Assembly (NCBI RefSeq): GCF_017301735.1
Contig: NZ_CP071090.1
Span: 9,848,001 to 9,912,000, forward strand
Source: Pyxidicoccus parkwaysis
Lineage (GTDB): Bacteria > Myxococcota > Myxococcia > Myxococcales > Myxococcaceae
Direction: 5' to 3'
Length of the DNA: 64,000 nucleotides
Positions 49,357 through 56,885 of this stretch are shown one piece after another (positions within the stretch are counted from its first letter, which is position 1; each line of letters opens with the position of its first letter). The notes below the pieces were generated by a model that made no database searches, was not told where the DNA came from, and saw nothing but the letters and a program-made list of their open reading frames with translations. Both the position numbers and the translations under genes were made by a program.

Positions 49357-51666
49357 GTGCCCGTCCTCGACTTCCAGCGCATCTTCGAGAAGAGCCCGGG
49401 CCTGTACCTCGTCCTCGCGCCGGACGCGGACTTCACCATCCTCGCCGTCACGGACGCATACCTCCGCGCGACGATGACGCGCCGCGAAGACATCCTTGGC
49501 CGCGCCCTCTTCGACGTGTTTCCGGACAACCCGGAGGACCTACACGCCAACGGCACCCGCAACCTGCGCGCCTCGCTGGAGCACGCGCTGGCCACCCGGG
49601 CCCCGGACGTCATGTCCCTGCAGAAGTACGACATCCCCCGTCCCGGAGGCGGCTTCGAGGAGCGCTACTGGAACCCGGTCAACACGCCCGTGCTCGGGGA
49701 CGACGGGCAGGTGCTCTCCCTCATCCACCAGGTGGAGGACATGACGGAGGTGGTGCGCCTCATGCGACGCGGCGAGCAGGCACACGGCGAGCTGCTGGCG
49801 CTCCAGCGCCTCGTGCGCGCTCGCGCGGACCTGCACGCGCTCATGGAGAACGCTCCCGCCGCCATGGCCGTGCTGCGCGGCCCGACCCACATCTACGACT
49901 ACGCCAACGCGGAGTACCTCCAGCTCGTCGGACGCGCGGAGGTGGTGGGCAGGCCCCTGCGCGAGGTGCTGCCCGAAATCGCGGCGCAGGGCTTCATGGA
50001 GGTGCTGGACCGCGCGTACGCCACCGGCGAGCCGTTCATCGCCGACGAGCTCGTCGTCCGCCTGGACCGCTCGGGCACCGGCAACCTGGAGGAGCGCTAC
50101 CTCAACTTCGTCTTCCATCCCACGCGCGCGCCGGACCGGTCCGTGGATGGCATCTTCATCCAGGCGGTGGACGTGACTCCGCAGGTGCGGGCACGGAAGG
50201 AAGTGGAGGAGGAGCGCGCCCGGCTGCACGCGGTGCTGGAGAACGCGCCCATGGCGGTGGCCATCGCGGACACGTCCGGCCGCGTGGTGCTCGCCAACAA
50301 GCGCATCGAGACGGAGCTGCACCACCCCGCGCACGCCACGAACCGGCCGGTGGACTATCACCAGTGGCCCATCCTCCGGCCCGACGGCACGCCCATCGCC
50401 ACGGAGGACTACCCGCTGCTGCGCGGCCTGCGCGGCCTGGAGGCGCACGGAGAGGAGCTGAGCTACCGGTTCGGCGACGGCAGCCTCGGCGTGGTGGAGG
50501 CGCACTACGGGCCGGCGCGCGACACCGAGGGAAACATCATCGCCTCCGTCGTCTTCTTCCGGGACATCACCCAGCGCAAGCGCCTGGAGGCCGAGCGGCA
50601 GAACTTCTTCGCGCTCGTGGAGCACAGCGCGGACTTCATCGCCATCGCCTCGCCGGACCAGCGGCTCATCTACGTCAACCCCGCGGGTCGCACGCTCGTG
50701 GGCGTGGACGAGGCCATGGTGCCCCACACGTTCATCCGCGACTACTGGGCGCCGGAGACGATGGACCTCGTCCATCAAGTGCTCCCGCGCATGCTGGAGG
50801 GACAGACGGTCCGCTTCGAGGGGCTGCTCGTGCACTTCAAGACGGGCGAGCGCATCGACCTGGACGTGAGCCTGCTGGGCATCGTGGATGCGCGCACGCG
50901 CGAGCCGCTGTTCCTCGCGTGCATCTGCCGGGACATCCGCCAGCGCCGCGCGCAGGAGCAGGAGACGCGTGAGCGCGCGGGCTTCGAGCAGCAGCTCATC
51001 GGCATCGTCTCGCACGACCTGCGCAACCCCATCAGCGCCATCATCCTGTCCACCGCGACGCAGCTGCGGCGAAGGGATTTGGACGAGCGCCTGCGCCAGC
51101 CGCTGGGCCGCATCCTCTCCTCCGCCGAGCGCGCCAACCGGCTCATCCGAGATTTGCTCGACTTCACGCAGGCGCGGCTGGGCGGAGGGCTTCCCATGCG
51201 GCCGGGGCCCATGGACTTCCATGCCTTCACGCGGCAGGTGCTGGACGAAATCCAGGTGTCGCATCCGGAGCGCGAGCTGCGCGTGGAGCAGCAGGGCGAC
51301 GGCACGGGTGCGTGGGACGCGGACCGGCTCGCGCAGCTCGTGGGCAACCTGCTGGGCAATGCGCTCGCCTACAGCCCCGAGGGCAGTCCCGTGCGAGTCA
51401 CCACGCTGGGCGAGGCGCGCGAGGTGGTGCTCGTGGTGCACAACACCGGCACGCCCATTCCCGCCGAATTGCTGCCCCGCCTCTTCCAGCCCATGCAGCG
51501 CGGCTCCAGCGGCGGCACGCGCAACCGCAGCGTGGGGCTGGGGCTCTACATCGTCGACCAGATTGTGCGCGCACACGGCGGCAGCATCACCGTGGCGTCG
51601 AAGCCGGACGAGGGCACCACCTTCACGGTGCGCCTGCCGCGCAGGCCCTTCTCGACGTCCAACTGA
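49357..51666 (+). CDS. Multi-PAS sensor histidine kinase
   Basis: A 769-residue cytoplasmic kinase starting with GTG after CGGAGG. Four PAS-type domains in tandem (about 1-130, 155-285, 285-410, 415-540), then HisKA with H553 in IGIVSHDLRNPISA and HATPase with LVGNLLGNALAYSP and SVGLGLYIVDQIVRAHGG. No membrane helix is visible, so it senses an internal signal (redox, ligand or gas). No response regulator adjoins, so it is an orphan kinase, as is common in myxobacteria. It converges on the phosphatase gene with 12 bp between. Confidence 0.93.
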   Translation: MPVLDFQRIFEKSPGLYLVLAPDADFTILAVTDAYLRATMTRREDILGRALFDVFPDNPEDLHANGTRNLRASLEHALATRAPDVMSLQKYDIPRPGGGFEERYWNPVNTPVLGDDGQVLSLIHQVEDMTEVVRLMRRGEQAHGELLALQRLVRARADLHALMENAPAAMAVLRGPTHIYDYANAEYLQLVGRAEVVGRPLREVLPEIAAQGFMEVLDRAYATGEPFIADELVVRLDRSGTGNLEERYLNFVFHPTRAPDRSVDGIFIQAVDVTPQVRARKEVEEERARLHAVLENAPMAVAIADTSGRVVLANKRIETELHHPAHATNRPVDYHQWPILRPDGTPIATEDYPLLRGLRGLEAHGEELSYRFGDGSLGVVEAHYGPARDTEGNIIASVVFFRDITQRKRLEAERQNFFALVEHSADFIAIASPDQRLIYVNPAGRTLVGVDEAMVPHTFIRDYWAPETMDLVHQVLPRMLEGQTVRFEGLLVHFKTGERIDLDVSLLGIVDARTREPLFLACICRDIRQRRAQEQETRERAGFEQQLIGIVSHDLRNPISAIILSTATQLRRRDLDERLRQPLGRILSSAERANRLIRDLLDFTQARLGGGLPMRPGPMDFHAFTRQVLDEIQVSHPERELRVEQQGDGTGAWDADRLAQLVGNLLGNALAYSPEGSPVRVTTLGEAREVVLVVHNTGTPIPAELLPRLFQPMQRGSSGGTRNRSVGLGLYIVDQIVRAHGGSITVASKPDEGTTFTVRLPRRPFSTSN

Positions 51667-51678
51667 GCGCGCTCCGGC

Positions 51679-52245
51679 TCAGTCTTCGTTGTCGGTGTCC
51701 TCGGCGGGCGGCGGGTTGCGCAGGTGGCTGTAGGCGATGTCCGCCAGCGCGTTGAGCTCGGGGACCTGCCACGGCAACCCGTGCCGCGCGCGCCAGTCCT
51801 CGGCCCATGCCCTGAAGGTCCGGAGCTGCTCGGAGCTGGGCGACATCTGCCAGCGCTGCTTCTTCGCCAGCGTCAGCGCCTCCAGCGGTGGATGCCCCAT
51901 GGCCACCATGCAGCACAGCGCCAGCAGCGCGCTGCGCCCCACGCCGTGCTCACAGTGGATGTAGACCTTGTGGCCCTCTTCCAGCCGCTGCGTCACCCAC
52001 GCGACGCCGTCATCAATCAGCTCGCGGCGGATGGCGCGCAGGTCCGCCGTGGGCAGGTGCAGCAGCGTGATTCCGTGCTCGCGCAGCACGTGCTCGTCGT
52101 CCCGCTCCTCCACCCGCACGTCCACCACGTAGCGGATGCCCAGCTTCCGCGCGAGGTGCTCCGCCGCCTCGATGGGGAAGCGTCCCCCCACCGCCAACGA
52201 GGGCAACACCCAGTCCAGGTTCAGCCTCCGAAAGGGCCGGCTCAT
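51679..52245 (-). CDS. Dual-specificity protein phosphatase
   Basis: A 188-residue cytoplasmic phosphatase with the cysteine-dependent signature HCEHGVGRS (C-x5-R) near residue 96, an upstream WPD-type region, and the conserved start LNLDWVLPSLAVGGR. It removes phosphate from Tyr or Ser/Thr residues, or possibly from other phosphoesters. The ATG at 52245 is preferred over an upstream low-complexity extension; the ribosome site is weak. It is divergent from the LysM protein gene. Confidence 0.87.
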   Translation of the reverse strand: MSRPFRRLNLDWVLPSLAVGGRFPIEAAEHLARKLGIRYVVDVRVEERDDEHVLREHGITLLHLPTADLRAIRRELIDDGVAWVTQRLEEGHKVYIHCEHGVGRSALLALCCMVAMGHPPLEALTLAKKQRWQMSPSSEQLRTFRAWAEDWRARHGLPWQVPELNALADIAYSHLRNPPPAEDTDNED

Positions 52246-52449
52246 GCGCTCACGGTAGGAACGGCCTCCTCCACCCGCGAGGAGCCCCGCCGGACGAGGC
52301 GGCCCCACACCACGAGCGTTTGCACTCCAGGGCTGTAGGTAAAAAACGCAGGGGGTACGCAACTATCGGCCTCAGATTTCGAGAATGAAGGCAAGTCCCA
52401 CCCAGGGTGCCCGCCCCCCGGCATCCTTCATGACCTTCGGAGCCCCCCC

Positions 52450-53148
52450 ATGAGCAGCTACCGCATCAAGTCGGGTGACACCCTCTCCGCGATTGCCCGT
52501 CAGTACGGCACCAGCGTCGGCGCGCTGATGAAGGCCAACCCGCAGATCAAGGACGCGAACCTCATCTACGCGGGCAAGTCCCTGAACATCCCGGGCTCCA
52601 AGGACAGCTTCGAGCCCTCCAAGGGTGGCAAGCCGGGCTCCTCGTCGGGCTCCTCCGGCACCTCGGGCTCCTCGGGCGCGCAGACGACGACGGGCGTCAA
52701 CGGCGGCAAGGCCCCCAACGGCAGCGCGTTCGACATCGCCAAGGCGCAGCTGGGCAAGAACGCGGGCTCGCTCAAGCTGGAGAAGAACGGCGTGGGCAGC
52801 GACATGGAGGACTGGGTCCCCAACAACGTCAACTGCGCCAACTTCGTCTCCGCGTGCCTGGAGCAGGCGGGCCTCATCACCAACTCGCAGCACGACAACT
52901 CGGTGATGGGCCTGCAGGCCAAGCTGGACAAGGACCCGGACTTCAAGCGCGTGTCCCTGCAGGACGCGAAGCCCGGTGACGTGGTGTCCATGAAGACGCC
53001 GGGCGGCCAGCACGTGGTGATGTTCGCGGGCTGGAAGGACGGCAAGCCCCAGTTCATCGGCTCCAACAACGTCAACGCGGATGGCTCGCAGCGCATCACC
53101 ATCAGCTCGATGAACTACCCCATCATGTCCATCCACCAGCACCGCTGA
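52450..53148 (+). CDS. LysM protein with cysteine-peptidase-like (NlpC/CHAP-type) domain
   Basis: A 232-residue protein. An N-terminal LysM (2-48; YRIKSGDTLSAIARQYGTS) binds glycan, a Gly/Ser linker spans 55-90, and a C-terminal domain (about 92-230) has C129 in NVNCANFVSACL and H188 in GGQHVVMFAG, the Cys/His order of NlpC/P60 or CHAP amidases. There is no signal peptide, so access to peptidoglycan would need lysis or a dedicated export route. Monocistronic, with a strong hairpin after it. Confidence 0.85.
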   Translation: MSSYRIKSGDTLSAIARQYGTSVGALMKANPQIKDANLIYAGKSLNIPGSKDSFEPSKGGKPGSSSGSSGTSGSSGAQTTTGVNGGKAPNGSAFDIAKAQLGKNAGSLKLEKNGVGSDMEDWVPNNVNCANFVSACLEQAGLITNSQHDNSVMGLQAKLDKDPDFKRVSLQDAKPGDVVSMKTPGGQHVVMFAGWKDGKPQFIGSNNVNADGSQRITISSMNYPIMSIHQHR

Positions 53149-53181
53149 GACTTCCACGCGGTACGGAAGTGAATGAGTCAC

Positions 53182-53222
53182 GGGGCTCCGGGTTCGTCTC
53201 ACGGGACGAACGCGCGAGCCCC
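53182..53222. terminator. Two-tier hairpin between LysM and LysR genes
   Basis: GGGGCTC pairs with GAGCCCC, then across an internal loop GTTCGTC pairs with GACGAAC around a 6-nt loop. It lies 33 bp after the LysM stop and 76 bp before the end of the convergent LysR gene. There is no U-tract. Confidence 0.6.
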
Positions 53223-53238
53223 GTTGGCGTTTCAGGGT

Positions 53239-53316
53239 TACGGCTTCGGCGCCAGTGGCCTCGGGCAGACCCGCACGGGGCACCCCTGACGCCCGGGGCT
53301 ACGGCTTCGGTGCCAG
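53239..53316. repeat. Duplicated LysR 3'-end sequence
   Basis: A 17-bp stretch at 53239-53255 recurs with one change at 53300-53316, offset 61 bp. The right copy encodes the last residues of LysR (APKP stop on the minus strand); the left copy would encode LAPKP stop as well. It is probably a remnant of a small duplication or of an earlier gene end. Confidence 0.45.
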
Positions 53317-54174
53317 CGCCAGCGCGGCCTGGAGCAGCGGGCCGCGCGCGGCCGTCTTCCGCCACGCGGCGTGGACGAGGCCCGTCCCGGCGCCGGGCAG
53401 CGGCTTCGCGACGACGCCCGCCTCGCGAGGCCCCGCGGGCAGCAGCGACGCCAGCAGCGAGTAGCCGAGCCCCGCCGCCACGAAGCCGAGAATCGTCTCC
53501 GACGAGTCCGCCTGGTACAGCCGCTTCGGCTTCACGCCGGCCCGCGCCAGCTCCGCGAGTTGCAAGTCCCGCAGGTGCCGGTCCGTGCTGTAGGCGATGA
53601 AGGCGTCGTCCTGGAACTGCGTCAGCTTCACGTGCGCGCTCTTCGCGCGCGGGTGGTGGGAGGGCAGCACGATGAACGGGTACGTGCGCCCCACCACGCG
53701 CGCCTCGATGTCGTCGGGAATTTCGGGCAGGTGGTCCACCACCAGGTCCGTGTCCCCCGAGCGCAGCTCGTCCAGCGCGGGCACCTTGGACTCGAAGAGG
53801 GCCACCTCGATGTCCGGCCGCTTCGCCTGGAGCTTCCGCAGCCACGCCGGCAGCAGGTGACGCAGCACGTGGCCGGAGGCATGGACGCGCAGCGTGCCGC
53901 CCACCTCGCCCTGGCGCAGGGACTGCACGACGCCGTCGAGTCCTTCCAGGAACGGCGCCACGTGGGCGTAGAGCGCGCGGCCCTCCGGCGTGAGCACCAC
54001 GCGGTCCTTGCCCACGCGCTCGAAGAGGGGCGCGCCGACCTCCTCCTCCAGACGTTTCACCTGCTGGTGCACCCCGGGCTGCGTTATCGGATACGGGAAT
54101 GAGCGCGCCGCTCGCGCGTAGCCTTCCGCGCGCGCCACCCGGTAGAAGCCTTCCAGCCGCTGGAGCTGAATCAT
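53299..54174 (-). CDS. LysR family transcriptional regulator
   Basis: A 291-residue regulator. Winged helix-turn-helix at 1-60 (LEGFYRVARAEGYARAARSF, then ITQPGVHQQVKRLEEEVGAPLFER) and a two-lobed periplasmic-binding-like effector domain (about 85-288). The ATG at 54174 starts directly ahead of the first helix. The T-N11-A site at 54194-54216, 20 bp upstream, indicates autoregulation and probable control of the divergent YiaA/B-like gene. The effector is unknown. Confidence 0.93.
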   Translation of the reverse strand: MIQLQRLEGFYRVARAEGYARAARSFPYPITQPGVHQQVKRLEEEVGAPLFERVGKDRVVLTPEGRALYAHVAPFLEGLDGVVQSLRQGEVGGTLRVHASGHVLRHLLPAWLRKLQAKRPDIEVALFESKVPALDELRSGDTDLVVDHLPEIPDDIEARVVGRTYPFIVLPSHHPRAKSAHVKLTQFQDDAFIAYSTDRHLRDLQLAELARAGVKPKRLYQADSSETILGFVAAGLGYSLLASLLPAGPREAGVVAKPLPGAGTGLVHAAWRKTAARGPLLQAALALAPKP

Positions 54175-54193
54175 GTACTGGAGGTTATCAATG

Positions 54194-54216
54194 GCGCATG
54201 GACTAGTTCCATGCGC
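54194..54216. promoter_or_regulatory. LysR box in the divergent promoter region
   Basis: A perfect 9-bp inverted repeat (GCGCATGGA with TCCATGCGC) around 5 bp. The inner part ATGGACTAGTTCCAT has the T-N11-A form of LysR binding sites. It lies between the LysR ATG and the divergent gene at 54284. Confidence 0.7.
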
Positions 54217-54283
54217 TTTACGAGCGGAAGGTGCATTGTCTTTCTCGTCAGCGAGCACGGCTCGCCCCGAGGAGGAAGCACGC

Positions 54284-54583
54284 ATGTCCCGCGCCACGCC
54301 GAAGGTCGTCGTTCCCCACAGCGCCGCCTGGGTTGCCCAGACCTGGCTGTCCTTCGCCCTGTCCGTCGGAGTCACCGCCGTGGGCATCTGGAACCTGCCG
54401 GTGGACATCTGGGTGAAGTCCTTCCTGGGCATGGGGCTGCTCTTCACGGTGGGCTCCACGTTCAGCCTGTCGAAGACGGTGCGGGACCAGCACGAGATGG
54501 AGCAGCTCGGCACGCGCATCGACGAGGCCCGCGTGGCCCGGCTCCTGTCCGAGCACGACCCGGTGGCCCCGCCGAAGCTGTGA
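54284..54583 (+). CDS. YiaA/YiaB-like small membrane protein
   Basis: A 99-residue protein with two membrane helices (about 15-35 and 40-62) in the arrangement AWVAQTWLSFALSVGVTAVG, then WNLPVDIWVKSFLGMG and FTVGSTFSLSKTVRDQHE, which matches the two-helix YiaA/B family. The C-terminal 35 residues are charged and cytoplasmic. A GAGGAGG ribosome site precedes the ATG. Function of the family is unknown. Divergent from the LysR gene and likely controlled by it. Confidence 0.8.
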   Translation: MSRATPKVVVPHSAAWVAQTWLSFALSVGVTAVGIWNLPVDIWVKSFLGMGLLFTVGSTFSLSKTVRDQHEMEQLGTRIDEARVARLLSEHDPVAPPKL

Positions 54584-54601
54584 GCGCGCTAACGTAGGCA
54601 C

Positions 54602-55306
54602 ATGTTCCACGGGCTCACCCTGCTCGTTCCCGACAAGGCCGACTCGGAGCGCGACGCCGTGGCTCGCGCCTGGGAGACGGGCGGCGGCACGGTGCTGAGG
54701 CTGGGACGCTTCTGGAGCCCGCCCGAGATGGACCGCGCGCGGGTGCGCCTCTACGGCAATGACACGTTCTGTCTGGTGTTGGCGCAGAAGCTGGGCGTGT
54801 CGCTCGTGTCTCCTCCGGATGACCTGCTGCTGAAGGTCGATTCCGCGTGGGTGAAGCGCGAGGTGCGCGGCGCCACGCTGGCGCAGGTGATGGCGGAAGC
54901 GTTTCCCCGCTTCATCAAGCCGCTGGTGCCAAAGGTGTTCCGCGCCGCCGTGTGGCCGGGGCCGGAGGCGCTCGCGGAGGAGTGCCGGGGGCTGGCGCCG
55001 GACACGCCGGTGCTGTCGTCGGAAATCGTGTCACTGCGCGCGGAGGCCCGAGCCTGGGTGCTCGACGGGCGCGTGCGCACCTGCGCGGTGTACGAGGGCA
55101 CGGCGTCCGTGACGGAGGCAGAAGCGTTCCTCGCCAGCGTCGCTCGTGAGGCACCGCTGCCTCGCACGTGCGTGTTGGATGTGGCGCTCGTAGAGGGCCG
55201 GGGCTGGGCGCTGCTGGAGGCCAACGCCGCGTGGGGCGCGGGCCTCAACGGCTGCGACGCCGCCGAGGCTGCTCGTTGCATCGCCGAGGCTACGGTGATG
55301 GCTTGA
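54602..55306 (+). CDS. ATP-grasp domain protein (DUF4343-like)
   Basis: A 234-residue cytoplasmic protein. The C-terminal half carries the ATP-grasp-like pattern: FIKPLVPKVF, EIVSLRAEARAWVLDGRVRTCA (split across two blocks), and the metal-binding end DVALVEGRGWALLEANAAWGAGLNGCD. The N-terminal half is a shorter alpha/beta lobe. DUF4343 proteins of this type are predicted ligases joining carboxylates to nucleophiles; the substrate is unknown. It starts 18 bp after the YiaA/B-like gene and may be in its operon. Convergent with the DUF4157 gene, 3 bp apart. Confidence 0.75.
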   Translation: MFHGLTLLVPDKADSERDAVARAWETGGGTVLRLGRFWSPPEMDRARVRLYGNDTFCLVLAQKLGVSLVSPPDDLLLKVDSAWVKREVRGATLAQVMAEAFPRFIKPLVPKVFRAAVWPGPEALAEECRGLAPDTPVLSSEIVSLRAEARAWVLDGRVRTCAVYEGTASVTEAEAFLASVAREAPLPRTCVLDVALVEGRGWALLEANAAWGAGLNGCDAAEAARCIAEATVMA

Positions 55307-55309
55307 CGC

Positions 55310-56068
55310 TCAGGGCGCGCCTCGCCCCGCCTGGATGCACGCGAGCGCCTCCTCGAGCAACGGCAGCGCGGCCTCCGTCCACCCCTTCAGCTTCGCGCGC
55401 GGCGGCAGCGGCACGCTCGGAGGAATCAGGCCCATCAGCGCCGCGTCCTCGATGAGCTGCGCCTGTTGCTCCGGATTGAGCTCGGCCCAGCGCCGCGCCT
55501 GGCCCACCGCCTTGCGCCAGTCGTAGCCATCTCCCCACCACTGCGCGGCGAGCGCGGCGCTCATGTACGCGCTGCCGCCGTGCTGGTGCTGCCACACGTG
55601 CGTCAATTCATGCACCAGCAACCCGAAGCTCGGCGGCCCGCGCCCCGGGACGAAGACGATGTTGCCGTGCACGAAGGCCCTGCGGGACACGCCCAGCAAT
55701 CCCAGCCGCCCCTCCTTCACCCGCACCCGCGCGTAGTCCAGGCTCTCGCCGAAGATGGGGCGCAGCCGCGCCACCTCGTCCTCCATGAGCCGGCGCCCCG
55801 GCGGCTCCAGCCCGGCCAGCACCTGCACCGCGCTCACCACGCGCCCCGCCAGCATCAGCACCACGTCCGCCGGCAGCTGCGCCACTCGCGTGAGCCCACG
55901 CTTCAGCCGGGGCACACCTTCGTGCGGGCGACCGCGAACACAGCTCGCCGTGCCTCCCGCCATGGACGTCAGCACCACGCCCACGCCGCGCACCACGCCG
56001 ACCGATGCGCTCGTCACTCCCGTCAGCAGGCCATGTCCCGCGTCCAGCAGCCTGTCCGCCGGGCCCAC
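55310..56068 (-). CDS. DUF4157 metallopeptidase-like protein
   Basis: A 252-residue protein starting with GTG. An N-terminal Gly/Val-rich, partly hydrophobic region (about 1-90) precedes a DUF4157-type domain (about 92-165) with RLMEDEVARLRPIFGESLDYARV, FVHGNIVFVPG and the zincin-like motif HELTHVWQHQ (H153, E154, H157). DUF4157 domains recur in toxins and cargo linked to extracellular contractile injection systems and in secreted effectors. Residues 170-252 form a helical tail with WW and Pro-rich stretches. It lies 10 bp after the degenerate receiver gene, so the two are probably cotranscribed. Confidence 0.8.
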   Translation of the reverse strand: MGPADRLLDAGHGLLTGVTSASVGVVRGVGVVLTSMAGGTASCVRGRPHEGVPRLKRGLTRVAQLPADVVLMLAGRVVSAVQVLAGLEPPGRRLMEDEVARLRPIFGESLDYARVRVKEGRLGLLGVSRRAFVHGNIVFVPGRGPPSFGLLVHELTHVWQHQHGGSAYMSAALAAQWWGDGYDWRKAVGQARRWAELNPEQQAQLIEDAALMGLIPPSVPLPPRAKLKGWTEAALPLLEEALACIQAGRGAP

Positions 56069-56078
56069 CGCGAAACCC

Positions 56079-56543
56079 TCAGCGCCCGCCCGCCGCCGCG
56101 CGCGGCCAGGCCACGCCGAGCACGGACTCCATCAGCTCGCGCAGCGCCCCCGGACGCCACGGCCGCGCCAGCGCGAAGTGCGTGAGGCACGACGCGCTGT
56201 ACGCCGCCGCCGGCTCAGGACGGAAGTGCGTGGACAGGAGCACGCGCGGCCCCACGAAGCCCCGCTCCACCAGCCGCACCAGGAAGTTGGGCACCGCCGT
56301 ACGCTCCGCCGTGTCCAGGTCCACGACGAGCGCATCCGGCATCGCGCCCGCGTCCAGCCGCCGCTCCGCGGACGTGGTGCCCAGCGAGTGGATCAACTCG
56401 AACCCCGAAGCCAGCTCCCGGCCAATGGCCAGCCGCAGCAAGGGCGCCTCCGAGACCAGCATGACGCGAAGCCCCGAGGACTTCGGCCGCGCCAGACGCA
56501 GCGCGCCAACCTCCATCAAATTATGTGCGGGAAGAGGCGGCAT
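56079..56543 (-). CDS. Degenerate receiver-domain protein
   Basis: A 154-residue protein with the alpha/beta rhythm of a response-regulator receiver (LRVMLVSEAPLLRLAIGREL; PDALVVDLD; GPRVLLSTHF). The usual acidic pair after strand 1 is replaced by Ser-Glu, and the conserved Lys-Pro near the end reads Arg-Pro, while the Asp of VVDLD remains, so phosphorylation is doubtful. No output domain is attached. Starts at 56576 (GTG) or 56516 are also possible. It precedes the DUF4157 gene by 10 bp. Confidence 0.6.
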   Translation of the reverse strand: MPPLPAHNLMEVGALRLARPKSSGLRVMLVSEAPLLRLAIGRELASGFELIHSLGTTSAERRLDAGAMPDALVVDLDTAERTAVPNFLVRLVERGFVGPRVLLSTHFRPEPAAAYSASCLTHFALARPWRPGALRELMESVLGVAWPRAAAGGR

Positions 56544-56576
56544 GAGACCTGAACGGGGCGAGGGGGCGAAGGACAC

Positions 56577-56885
56577 ACCTGGAGAGTACCCAGCAATAGC
56601 GGAAATATCAATCTTTACTTCAATTCCCGTTCAATTGGGCGGCACGGACCCCAGTGCCGGTGAATCGGCCACGCACCGAGCCCCCAGGGCCATGAACCTT
56701 TGCTCAGTATGTCAGTCCTGACTCCTGACCATCCGCACTGGAGTGCAGTTGACCCAATGCGTTCTCAGGCGCTGCGAAGCGTTACAGCGGCTCGCGCTCC
56801 CAGGCCTCCAGGTCCTTGGCGAAGCGCCCCAGGTGCGGACACAGGCCCGGTTGTTTCCGCTCAGCTCGCGGAGCCTCGCGGCGGC
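56577..56885. other. 309-bp gap with promoter region and a coding-like remnant
   Basis: Bases 56590-56640 are AT-rich and contain TTGAAC and TTGATA on the minus strand with 17 bp between, a candidate promoter for the receiver gene. Bases 56782-56885 on the minus strand read as an open, coding-like stretch ending HLGRFAKDLEAWEREPL then TAA, without a start codon, directly after the PilT stop. It may be a decayed gene end or chance. Confidence 0.35.

Noticed and set aside
47991..50972. 993-codon open frame on the plus strand
   Set aside because: It runs through a lipoprotein end, antisense to the LOR/SDH gene and out of frame in the PAS kinase; composition is Arg/His/Gly-rich.
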